23,330 bases of DNA from an uncultured Ideonella sp. (GTDB lineage: Bacteria > Pseudomonadota > Gammaproteobacteria > Burkholderiales > Burkholderiaceae), in assembly GCA_946479475.1 (NCBI GenBank), contig CAMLGG010000054.1, positions 1-23,330 of the forward strand, given 5' to 3'. Made by a program: the position numbers and the translations under genes. The notes under the pieces were generated by a model, which worked only from the letters and a program-made list of their open reading frames with translations, was not told where the DNA came from and searched no databases. Below, one piece after another: positions 16,330 to 23,330 of the stretch; within the stretch, counting starts at the first letter, position 1, and the number at the start of each line of letters is the position of its first letter.

Positions 16330-17283
16330 ATGCTTCGTTCGATGATGCTGGCCCTGGCCGGCGCGCTTTGCACCACTTTCGCGATGGCCGCTCCGGCCTA
16401 TCGCCTGGACATCGTCAAGAGCGTGGATGGCGTGTACCCGAGGTTCATGAGAGGCCTGAACCAGCAGGGCGACCTGGCCGGCTCGGCCCGGGGCCTGCAG
16501 CCCCATCCGCACCAGTACCACCTGGTCAAGCGCGGCTCCGATGGCGTGGTCACCGAGCTCGAGGACAGCCGGCTGGCGACGCTGAAGGACCTGAACGACC
16601 ATGGGGATGTCCTGGGGCTCGACAGCGCGTGGAAGGCGGTCATCTGGTGGAACGAAGGCGAGCGGCAGGTCCTGGAAGACCTGAGCTGGGTCTACGCGAT
16701 GAACAACCAGGGCCAGGTGGTCGGCACCAGCCAGGGCAAGGCCGTGATCTACGACGCAGGCGTGTTGACCGAACTCGCGACTGTCGACGGCAACGCCGTC
16801 GTCGGAGAGGACATCAACGACCGCCGCATGGTGGCCGGCAGCGCGACGTGGTTCGCCGATGGCCAATATCACACCTTGCCTGCACTGTGGGATGAGCATG
16901 GCACGCTGAAGTTGCTGCAGGACGCGGGCACCGGCACCGCGCTGGCCATCAACGCGCAGGGCCAGGCCACGGGCTTCGGCGAGCGATCCGGCGGCTTCTT
17001 CTTCGATGGAGTCGCCGTCGTGCCCCTGTCGACGCCCGAGGTCTCCGCGATCCGTGGCGTGGCCCTGAACGACCGGGGCGAGGTGCTGGAGGACGCCGAG
17101 CGCGGGCTTGCGCTCTGGCGTGGCGGAAAGGCCTGGTACCTGCGCACCCTCCTGGCGGACGGTGCGGCGGATTGGTCCACCATGTACGGCGAGCGCATCA
17201 ACAACGCCGGGCAGATCCTCGGATGGGGCCTGTACAAGGGCAAGTACCGCTCGTTCGTGGCCTCGCCCGTGACGCGCGATTGA
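16330..17283 (+). CDS. Exported HAF-type repeat protein, probable seven-bladed propeller (copy 1)
   Basis: The 317-aa product has a signal peptide (residues 1-21, cleavage AMA before APAYR). Seven repeat signatures of the type x-I/L-N-x-x-G-x-V-x-G are visible: GLNQQGDLAG, DLNDHGDVLG, AMNNQGQVVG, DINDRRMVAG, AINAQGQATG, ALNDRGEVLE and RINNAGQILG. They are spaced about 30-50 residues apart, as in extracellular HAF-repeat proteins. Seven units suggest a seven-bladed beta-propeller, which is inference. It is a paralogue of the next gene; both mature proteins start APAYR and end alike. A good ribosome-binding site precedes the ATG. The function is unknown and no link to histidine use is evident. 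Confidence 0.8.
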   Translation: MLRSMMLALAGALCTTFAMAAPAYRLDIVKSVDGVYPRFMRGLNQQGDLAGSARGLQPHPHQYHLVKRGSDGVVTELEDSRLATLKDLNDHGDVLGLDSAWKAVIWWNEGERQVLEDLSWVYAMNNQGQVVGTSQGKAVIYDAGVLTELATVDGNAVVGEDINDRRMVAGSATWFADGQYHTLPALWDEHGTLKLLQDAGTGTALAINAQGQATGFGERSGGFFFDGVAVVPLSTPEVSAIRGVALNDRGEVLEDAERGLALWRGGKAWYLRTLLADGAADWSTMYGERINNAGQILGWGLYKGKYRSFVASPVTRD

Positions 17284-17352
17284 CGGCGGCTGCCCCGGCA
17301 TGGCCGGCAGCCTGGGATCGATCGGGATCCTCGACACCAAGGGAGAAACAAG

Positions 17353-18465
17353 ATGCAGAGTCTCTGCAAGGCGATCGTGTCGACGCGCAAGCGGCGTCCG
17401 CTTGCGTCCGTGCTCCGGAACCTGGGCCTCACGCTCGCCGCGACGGCGGGCCCGTTCTTCACGGCGCAGGCTGCGCCGGCGTACCGGATAGAGCCGATCC
17501 CCAACGGCGACAAGCTGATCCCGGCGATTGCTGCCGGCATCAACGACGATGGAGTCGTCGTCGGCAGCGGGCGACCCCTCAAGGCCGGCGGCGAAGCCGT
17601 GCAATACAAGGTCTACAAGCCTTATCGGTACCGGGGCGGCGTGGTCAGCCAGCTCGATCGCGATGGCTATTTCGAGGGTGCGGCCGTGGCGGTGAACCGC
17701 CAGGGACTGGCGACGGGCAACGTTTTCAGCGGCCGCATCTGGGACAAGAAGGGGCGGGCCATCGAGCTCGGCGGCGCACCGAACTGCGAGGGCCATCTCG
17801 TGGCCGGCGACATCAACGATGCCGGCCAGGTCGCCGGGCAGATCGTCTGTACCCCCTACCGTGCAGCGCCAGGGCTTTACACCGACGGCGCCATCGTGGA
17901 GCTGCCCTTGCTGCCCCGCCATGACGACGGCTCCGCGACCGCGATCAACAGGCACGGCCTGGTCGCGGGCTACTCCCTGAAATCGGGTGACCAGGGCGGA
18001 GGCTTCTACTGGCATGCGGTCGTCTGGGAGGGCGGCGCGCCGAGGGACCTGGGCACCCTGGGTGGCAAGAGCAGCGCGGCGCGCGGCATCAACGAGCACG
18101 GCCACGTCGTCGGCACTTCGCAGGATGCGAACGAGGTCTGGCTGCCGTTCCTGCACGACGGCCACTCCATGCAGCCGTTGCCCGTGTGTGGCGAAGGCCC
18201 GTTGCAGCCCCAGGCGATCAACGCCAGCGGACAGGTGGCGGGCCGGTGGTTCATCGCAGACAACGCCAAGCCCCGTGCCGTGCTGATCGAGGGAGGCCGC
18301 TGCCACCTGCTTTCCGATCTGCTCGACGCCAGCGGCGACGGCTGGGTGCTGCGCGACGCCGCCGGGATCAACAGCGCCGGCCAGATCGTCGGCAGCGGGC
18401 TTTACCACGGCGAGGAACGGGCCTACATCGCGACGCCCATCGCCGGCGCGCGCCAAGCCTACTGA
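17353..18465 (+). CDS. Exported HAF-type repeat protein, probable seven-bladed propeller (copy 2)
   Basis: The 370-aa product has a long basic n-region (RKRRPLAS) and a hydrophobic core, cleaving near TAQA at residue 40, so the mature form again starts APAYR. Seven repeat signatures are visible: GINDDGVVVG, AVNRQGLATG, DINDAGQVAG, AINRHGLVAG, GINEHGHVVG, AINASGQVAG and GINSAGQIVG. The segment PRDLGTLGGKSSAARGIN is the classic HAF pattern. It lies 69 bases after its paralogue, with a GGGAGA ribosome-binding site, so the two are likely a tandem duplication expressed together. It converges on hutD. Four Cys remain in the mature protein and may form disulfides. The ligand and role are unknown. 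Confidence 0.82.
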   Translation: MQSLCKAIVSTRKRRPLASVLRNLGLTLAATAGPFFTAQAAPAYRIEPIPNGDKLIPAIAAGINDDGVVVGSGRPLKAGGEAVQYKVYKPYRYRGGVVSQLDRDGYFEGAAVAVNRQGLATGNVFSGRIWDKKGRAIELGGAPNCEGHLVAGDINDAGQVAGQIVCTPYRAAPGLYTDGAIVELPLLPRHDDGSATAINRHGLVAGYSLKSGDQGGGFYWHAVVWEGGAPRDLGTLGGKSSAARGINEHGHVVGTSQDANEVWLPFLHDGHSMQPLPVCGEGPLQPQAINASGQVAGRWFIADNAKPRAVLIEGGRCHLLSDLLDASGDGWVLRDAAGINSAGQIVGSGLYHGEERAYIATPIAGARQAY

Positions 18466-18524
18466 CGGGCGGGGCGGCCCTGGGCGACTTCGCCGCACCG
18501 GCAGGCTGACCAGGGAGCGACCCT

Positions 18525-19109
18525 TCAAGGCCGCTCCAGCTCGAGCCACCAGGCTCGTGTGGCGGGCGTCGCCGGCGGCACGTTCCAGGGCAACGCCTCT
18601 TCGCACCAGGCCAGGCTGTGCGGCGGCAGCAGGACGGGTTCGCCGCCACCCACGGCGACCTGCAGCGCCTGGGCCGTGTAGAGCCCTCGCCAGCGAGCAG
18701 GCCGCCCGGGATCGGCCTCGGGCGGCTCGCCCACCGGGCTCATTCGCGGCCGGCCGGAGGCGGTGCGAGCCATCAGGTTGAGGTCGCGGGTGGGCCCGCC
18801 GACGAGGCGGCAGCCGGGCGCGAGCCCGCCGTCGAAGGCCAGCGGCGGCGAGGCCGGGACCAGGCGATGCGCGGACTCCGGAAAGCTCAGCACCACGCCC
18901 GCGCCTTCGAGCACGGCGAAGCATCGCTGCACGCCGGGGAAGGGCGAGAAAGGCCCGTCGCGCTCTATCTCCGCCACGCTCACGCGCAGCTGCCAGTCGG
19001 CGCCTGAGCCGAGTGGCCAGGCGAGCAGCTCGCGCGTCACCCCGCCGCCGTTGCGCCAGGGCTGGGGCTCGACCTCGTCCACTCTCACGACGTGGAGCTG
19101 CTTGCTCAT
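18525..19109 (-). CDS. hutD: HutD-family protein (cupin-type hut modulator)
   Basis: The 194-aa product matches HutD: PQPWRNGGGVTRELLAWP at the N-terminus, RVSVAEIERDGPFSPFPGVQRCFAVLEG, then GGPTRDLNLMAR. The family has a bicupin fold. In Pseudomonas it is thought to limit hut expression, probably by binding a pathway intermediate; that is family knowledge. The ATG at 19109 overlaps the hutC stop (ATGA), so hutC and hutD are coupled. The downstream gap of 59 bases to the convergent HAF gene has no clear terminator. Confidence 0.9.
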   Translation of the reverse strand: MSKQLHVVRVDEVEPQPWRNGGGVTRELLAWPLGSGADWQLRVSVAEIERDGPFSPFPGVQRCFAVLEGAGVVLSFPESAHRLVPASPPLAFDGGLAPGCRLVGGPTRDLNLMARTASGRPRMSPVGEPPEADPGRPARWRGLYTAQALQVAVGGGEPVLLPPHSLAWCEEALPWNVPPATPATRAWWLELERP

Positions 19110-19831
19110 GGCGTGAACTGCCCCTCGATGCCGTAGCGCGTGCCCGGGTGCACCAGCCGGGCGATGGTGATCGCGCTGTCCACGCTGAAGGTGCGGCGGA
19201 CGATGACCAGGCAGGGCTCGGTGGGGGCGATGCCGAGCAGCTTCGCCTCCTCCTTGGTGGGCCGCGAGGCCTCGATCGCGTACTGCGCGCGCCACAGGGC
19301 CGTGGCCTCGAAGAGGTAGTGGGTGGGGGTGGTCCGGGTGAAGTCCTGTGCCAGGTAGTCCGGCGCGGTGGACGGGTTGACGTAGCGGTCTTCGCACTGC
19401 AGCGGCACGCCGTTCTCGAGGTGGACGATCAGCGTGTGGAACACCGGCGCGCCGAGCGGCAGGCCGAGCTGGCCGGCCAGGCCGTCGGTGGCCGGCACCT
19501 CCTCCTGCGCGATGACCTTCGCTTCATGGCGGTGGCCGCGCTCGGCGATCTCGTCGTGCAGGTCGCGCAGCGTGAGGGTGGAGGAGACCTTGTGCAGCTG
19601 CGCGGCGAAGGTCCCCACGCCCTGCACCCGGTCGATCAGGCCCTCGGCCTGCAGCTCCCGCAGCGCGCGGTTGACGGTCATCCGGCTCACGCCGAACTGC
19701 GCCACCAGCTCCGCCTCGGAGGGCATCAGCACGCCGGGCGGCCAGTCCCCCGCGGCCAGCCGGCCCTTGAGGTAGTGCTTGACTTGCGCATAGGGCGCCA
19801 TGCCGGCGGCAGCGGAGGCAGGGGAAACCAT
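19106..19831 (-). CDS. hutC: Histidine-utilisation repressor, GntR/HutC family
   Basis: The 241-aa product has an N-terminal GntR winged helix (about residues 12-80: MPSEAELVAQFGVSRMTVNR, then LIDRVQGVGTF) and a C-terminal UTRA ligand domain (FHTLIVHLENGVPLQCEDR, ending RYGIEGQF). HutC represses hut genes and is released by urocanate. The start could be ATG 19831 or the Met at 19801, which is closer to the usual family start; neither has a good Shine-Dalgarno. The gene diverges from hutU with a perfect palindrome between them, so it probably represses itself too. Confidence 0.93.
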   Translation of the reverse strand: MVSPASAAAGMAPYAQVKHYLKGRLAAGDWPPGVLMPSEAELVAQFGVSRMTVNRALRELQAEGLIDRVQGVGTFAAQLHKVSSTLTLRDLHDEIAERGHRHEAKVIAQEEVPATDGLAGQLGLPLGAPVFHTLIVHLENGVPLQCEDRYVNPSTAPDYLAQDFTRTTPTHYLFEATALWRAQYAIEASRPTKEEAKLLGIAPTEPCLVIVRRTFSVDSAITIARLVHPGTRYGIEGQFTP

Positions 19832-19839
19832 GGGGTCGG

Positions 19840-19875
19840 ATGCTACTTGCCTAAACTTGTCTAGACAAGTAGAGT
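19840..19875. promoter_or_regulatory. HutC operator within two divergent promoters (hutC / hutU)
   Basis: ACTTGTCTAGACAAGT at 19855-19870 is a perfect 16-bp palindrome. For hutU (plus strand) TTGCCT (19847-19852), a 17-base spacer and TAGAGT (19870-19875) form a plausible sigma70 promoter. For hutC (minus strand) TTGTCT (19865-19860), a 17-base spacer and TAGCAT (19845-19840) do the same; each box matches consensus at four of six positions. The palindrome lies in or across both promoters. A further half-site ACTTG at 19845 is exactly 10 bases from the first arm. The resemblance to known HutC sites (inverted CTTGTA-type arms) supports the call. Confidence 0.75.
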
Positions 19876-19927
19876 TCACCCCCATTCGGGACGCCCGTCC
19901 CGCCGTCCCCGACCCCGGAGTGCCCTC

Positions 19928-21631
19928 ATGACCGACCTTTCCCAGCCCCGTGCCCGCGCCGTCGCCCGCCCCGTCAAGGCCCCCACCGGCAGCACGCTGC
20001 ACTGCCGCAACTGGCTGATCGAGGCCGCCTACCGCATGATCCAGAACAACCTCGATCCGGCGGTGGCCGAGAACCCGGATGCGCTGGTGGTCTACGGCGG
20101 CATCGGCAAGGCCGCGCGCGACTGGGATTGCTTCGATGCCATCCTCCGATCGCTGCGCGAGCTGAAGGAGGACGAAACGCTGCTGGTGCAAAGCGGCAAG
20201 CCGGTGGGCGTCTTCCGCACCCATGCCGATGCGCCGCGCGTGCTGCTGGCCAACTCCAACCTGGTGCCCAAGTGGGCCACCTGGGAACACTTCCACGAGC
20301 TCGACCGCAAGGGCCTGATGATGTACGGCCAGATGACCGCGGGCTCGTGGATCTACATCGGCAGCCAGGGCATCGTTCAAGGCACCTACGAGACCTTCGC
20401 CGAGGCGGCGCGGCAGCATTTCGGCGGATCGGCCCGCGGTCGCTGGATCCTCACCGCCGGCCTGGGCGGCATGGGCGGCGCACAACCGCTGGCCGCCACC
20501 TTCGCCGGCTTCTGCTCGCTCAACATCGAGTGCCAGCAGTCGCGCATCGACTTCCGCCTGCGCTCGCGCTACCTCGACGAGCAGGCGAGCAGCCTGGACG
20601 ACGCGCTGGAGCGAATCCGCCGCTACACCGCCGAGGGCAAGGCCCTCTCGATCGGCCTGCTGGGCAACGCGGCCGAGGTGCTGCCTGAGCTGGTCGAGCG
20701 CGCGCAGGCCGGCGGCCTGAAGCCCGATCTCGTGACCGACCAGACCTCGGCCCACGACCTGGTCAACGGCTACCTGCCGGTGGGCTGGAGCGTGGAGCAG
20801 TGGCGCGCGGCGCAGGCCGATTCGTCACAGCACGCGAAGCTGCGCGATGCCGCCGCGCAGGGCTGCGCGGTGCACGTGCAGGCCATGCTCGCCTTCCAGG
20901 CCATGGGCATCCCCACCGTCGACTACGGCAACAACATCCGCCAGGTCGCCTTCGACCAGGGCGTGAAGAACGCCTTCGACTTCCCCGGCTTCGTGCCGGC
21001 CTACATCCGGCCGCTGTTCTGCCAGGGCAAGGGCCCGTTCCGCTGGGTGGCGCTTTCGGGCGATCCGGAGGACATCCGCAAGACCGACGCGAAGATGAAG
21101 GAGCTCTTCCCCGATGACGAGCACCTGCACCGCTGGCTCGACATGGCCGGCGAGCGCATCGCCTTCCAGGGCCTGCCGGCACGCATCTGCTGGATAGGCC
21201 TGGGCGAGCGCCACCGGGCGGGCCTGGCCTTCAACGAGATGGTCAGGTCGGGCGAGCTCAAGGCGCCGATCGTGATCGGGCGCGACCACCTCGACTCCGG
21301 CTCGGTCGCCTCGCCCAACCGCGAGACCGAGGCGATGAAGGATGGCTCGGACGCGGTGTCCGACTGGCCGCTGCTCAACGCGCTGCTCAACACCGCCGGC
21401 GGCGCCACCTGGGTCAGCCTGCACCATGGTGGCGGCGTCGGCATGGGCTACTCGCAGCATGCGGGCGTGGTCATCGTCTGCGATGGCAGCGAAGCCGCCG
21501 CGAAGCGCATCGAGCGCGTGCTGTGGAACGACCCCGGCACCGGCGTGATGCGCCACGCCGATGCGGGTTACGAGGAAGCCATCGCCTGCGCGAAGCAGCG
21601 CGGCCTGAACCTGCCGATGATCAACCGCTGA
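19928..21631 (+). CDS. hutU: Urocanate hydratase
   Basis: The 567-aa product is a full-length urocanase, which adds water to urocanate using tightly bound NAD+ to give imidazolone propionate. Conserved segments include [60 protein letters not shown] and [15 protein letters not shown]. Cys421 in [18 protein letters not shown] probably matches the catalytic-region Cys410 of the Pseudomonas enzyme. GGAG seven bases before ATG 19928 supports the start. The stop abuts the stop of a convergent gene, so hutU cannot be followed by hutH in a simple operon without antisense read-through. Confidence 0.96.
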   Translation: MTDLSQPRARAVARPVKAPTGSTLHCRNWLIEAAYRMIQNNLDPAVAENPDALVVYGGIGKAARDWDCFDAILRSLRELKEDETLLVQSGKPVGVFRTHADAPRVLLANSNLVPKWATWEHFHELDRKGLMMYGQMTAGSWIYIGSQGIVQGTYETFAEAARQHFGGSARGRWILTAGLGGMGGAQPLAATFAGFCSLNIECQQSRIDFRLRSRYLDEQASSLDDALERIRRYTAEGKALSIGLLGNAAEVLPELVERAQAGGLKPDLVTDQTSAHDLVNGYLPVGWSVEQWRAAQADSSQHAKLRDAAAQGCAVHVQAMLAFQAMGIPTVDYGNNIRQVAFDQGVKNAFDFPGFVPAYIRPLFCQGKGPFRWVALSGDPEDIRKTDAKMKELFPDDEHLHRWLDMAGERIAFQGLPARICWIGLGERHRAGLAFNEMVRSGELKAPIVIGRDHLDSGSVASPNRETEAMKDGSDAVSDWPLLNALLNTAGGATWVSLHHGGGVGMGYSQHAGVVIVCDGSEAAAKRIERVLWNDPGTGVMRHADAGYEEAIACAKQRGLNLPMINR

Positions 21632-22807
21632 TCAGGGCAACGCCAGCTTGATGAAGCGCGGGCGGTAGATGTCGATGCCACCCGCCTTGAAGTTTTCCCA
21701 GAAGTCGAACGTGTTGACGTGGTAGCTGATCAGCAACTCGCCCGGAGCCGAAAGATGCGGATGCGCCTTGGCGCCGTACACGAAGGTGTTGGGCGTGAGC
21801 TTCTCTTCCGGGCACAGCCAGATGGGAATCGGCTTGCCGAAGGGCCCGACCGGCGAGCTGCCGTAGCGCACGGCGATGGTGCCGGAGATGGCGTCGAGCT
21901 GGTGCACGACGAGGTAGCGCCCGTCGGGCAGCGGCGTGACGCTGAGCTCCGCGCCCATGCGGTTGGCCACCGGCGCCGACTTGTTGATGTCGGTCACCCA
22001 GATCCTGCCGTTCCAGAAGCGCCAGGCACTGGCGTTGGTGATCTGGTCGGGCCGCACGCGCGCGACGAGCAGCTTCTTGTTGTAGTCGTCGGAGCGTACG
22101 CCGTAGACGTAGACGAAGCCGTCGGGGTTCGGCGCGCCGGCCTGCTCGGTCAGCGGCATCGTGGCCACGCCGTAGGCGATCTCGCCCAGCGTGCCGTTGC
22201 GCGGCGCGAACAGCGGCAGGTTGCGGCGGTTGTAGCTGCCCAGGAAGGGCGCGGCATCGGTGGCCGGCGCAGTGAGCAGGTCCACCGCGACCTGCCTGAA
22301 GTTGAAGTCGCCGCCGTCGCCGGTGGCCATGCGCGAGGCGAAGACGCGCACCTGGCCCTTCCACACCAGCCCGTCGCCGGGCCAGTACCACTGGTTCGAT
22401 TGCAGCGGCGCCACCATCGAGATCGCCTGGCCGGCGGCATTCCGGCGCACGTTGAACTGCAGTGCGGCCGCGTCGGCCGTGGCGCCCGTCAGCGTGGCGC
22501 TGGTGTTGTTGACCATCACCGTGCCGCCGATGCGGCTGCCATCGGGGTTCGTGCCGCCGACGAAGCTGTCCGAGAACAGGATCAGCGTCTTGGTGCCGCC
22601 GCCACTGCCGAAGCGCTCGTCCCCGTTCATCGGGAGGGTGTAGACCCCGTCGGCGCCGCTCCAGCCATCGTCCACGCCGAAGGGCGCATCGAAAAGGGCG
22701 GTCCATTCGGGCGCCGCCACGGCGCTGTACGGTGGCACATCGGCGGCCACCGCCACCCCCCAGGCCGCGAGCAGTGCAGCCGCTGAAAACAGTCGTTCGA
22801 ATTTCAT
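21632..22807 (-). CDS. Secreted DUF4185/DUF5005-like protein, probable beta-propeller
   Basis: The 391-aa product has a signal peptide (residues 1-21, cleaving near AVA). The mature N-terminus reads F-G-V-D-D-G-W-S-G-A-D-G-V-Y-T-L-P, then TLILFSDSFVGG and MVNNTSATL, the pattern I associate with DUF5005/DUF4185 secreted proteins that resemble glycoside-hydrolase propellers. Other propeller-like segments are WYWPGDGLVW, GFVYVYGVRSD, LVARVRPDQI and the C-terminal HPHLSAPGELLISYHVN. Possible carbohydrate or glycan processing is inference. It lies antisense between hutU and hutH, with zero bases to the hutU stop and 32 bases to the divergent hutH start. Confidence 0.7.
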   Translation of the reverse strand: MKFERLFSAAALLAAWGVAVAADVPPYSAVAAPEWTALFDAPFGVDDGWSGADGVYTLPMNGDERFGSGGGTKTLILFSDSFVGGTNPDGSRIGGTVMVNNTSATLTGATADAAALQFNVRRNAAGQAISMVAPLQSNQWYWPGDGLVWKGQVRVFASRMATGDGGDFNFRQVAVDLLTAPATDAAPFLGSYNRRNLPLFAPRNGTLGEIAYGVATMPLTEQAGAPNPDGFVYVYGVRSDDYNKKLLVARVRPDQITNASAWRFWNGRIWVTDINKSAPVANRMGAELSVTPLPDGRYLVVHQLDAISGTIAVRYGSSPVGPFGKPIPIWLCPEEKLTPNTFVYGAKAHPHLSAPGELLISYHVNTFDFWENFKAGGIDIYRPRFIKLALP

Positions 22808-22839
22808 CCAGCCATCCTAGATCCCAGGACCCTAAAACC

Positions 22840-23330
22840 ATGTCCATGCTCACCCTGACGCCCGGCCAGCTGACGCTGGAGCAGCTGCAAGTCATTCATG
22901 CCGGCAGCGCGAAGATCTCGCTGGCCGAGTCGTCACGCGATGACATCGCGGCCAGTGCCGCCATCGTGCAGGCCGCGGCGGCCGGCGATGCGCCGGTCTA
23001 CGGCGTCAACACCGGCTTCGGCAAGCTGGCCAACCAGCGCATCAGCGCGGCCGATCTCGCCACGCTGCAGCTCAACCTGATCCGCTCGCATTCGGTGGGC
23101 GTGGGCGAGCCGCTGTCGCCGCCGGTCGTGCGGCTGATGCTCGCGCTGAAGGCCGCGAGCCTCGCGCGCGGCGCTTCGGGCGTGCGGCAGGTGGTGGTCG
23201 ACACGCTGCTCGCGGTGTTCAACGCCGGCCTCGTGCCCTACGTGCCCAGCCAGGGCTCGGTCGGCGCCTCGGGCGACCTCGCGCCGCTTTCGCACATGAC
23301 GCTCGCGCTGCTGGGCGAGGGCGAGATGCT
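22840..23330 (+). CDS. hutH: Histidine ammonia-lyase, 3' end cut by window edge
   Basis: The 163 visible codons encode the N-terminus of histidine ammonia-lyase, which converts L-histidine to trans-urocanate and ammonia. PVYGVNTGFGKLANQRI carries the conserved Tyr near the active site, followed by LQLNLIRSHSVGVGEPL. VGASGDLAPLSHM contains the Ala-Ser-Gly triad that cyclises to the MIO electrophile. ATG 22840 is used; ATG 22846 in the same frame is an alternative. The 32-bp gap upstream lacks the hutC/hutU palindrome. Confidence 0.95.
   Translation, partial: MSMLTLTPGQLTLEQLQVIHAGSAKISLAESSRDDIAASAAIVQAAAAGDAPVYGVNTGFGKLANQRISAADLATLQLNLIRSHSVGVGEPLSPPVVRLMLALKAASLARGASGVRQVVVDTLLAVFNAGLVPYVPSQGSVGASGDLAPLSHMTLALLGEGEM

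Noticed and set aside
18466..18524. Rho-independent terminator between the second HAF gene and hutD
   Set aside because: Only a 5-bp stem (GGCGA/TCGCC) with a very small loop and no T tract was found.

Overview
The window looks like a chromosome segment of a high-GC betaproteobacterium, most likely Burkholderiales (Rubrivivax/Leptothrix/Roseateles-type). This rests on the very GC-rich third codon positions, the five-step hut pathway with hutF and hutG, a PHA-granule phasin-like gene, a Burkholderiales-style NudB, and a GC-rich hairpin repeat between genes. The assignment is inference from gene content; no tRNA, rRNA, IS element, CRISPR array or prophage gene was seen.

Region 1 (1-3410, minus strand) is a tightly coupled electron-transfer operon. 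It encodes a membrane b-type cytochrome with two His pairs spaced 14 residues apart, a 600-aa periplasmic or exported c-type cytochrome with 24 CxxCH motifs in eight triheme modules, and a second multiheme cytochrome with at least eight CxxCH motifs that runs off the left edge. The genes overlap by one base (TGATG). A perfect 8+8 bp inverted repeat lies against the probable -10 box.

Region 2 (3527-8478, plus strand) is a housekeeping run: nudB (folate), a YbhP-like endonuclease/exonuclease/phosphatase protein, a bipartite GC-rich intergenic repeat, a ClsB-type cardiolipin synthase, a CYTH-domain protein, a small lipoprotein, an MgtC/SapB membrane protein and a phasin-like protein.

Region 3 (8561-12295) is one large gene of about 1244 codons. 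It joins an N-terminal KAP-family P-loop NTPase, a proline-rich linker, a helical segment and a C-terminal SUMF1/FGE-fold domain that lacks the FGE catalytic cysteine pair. This is the best candidate here for an undescribed system, possibly a single-gene sensor or defence protein.

Region 4 (12297-23330) is the histidine-utilisation cluster. hutC-hutD and hutI-hutG-hutF (followed by a DUF805 gene) are on the minus strand; hutU and hutH are on the plus strand. A perfect 16-bp palindrome lies between divergent hutC and hutU, exactly in the -35/-10 spacer of both deduced promoters, and is the likely HutC operator. The pathway is complete: histidine to urocanate (HutH), imidazolone propionate (HutU), formiminoglutamate (HutI), formylglutamate (HutF), glutamate plus formate (HutG). 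The cluster is interrupted twice by genes for exported proteins in the opposite orientation: two paralogous seven-repeat HAF-type proteins between hutD and hutI, and a secreted DUF4185/DUF5005-like protein between hutU and hutH.
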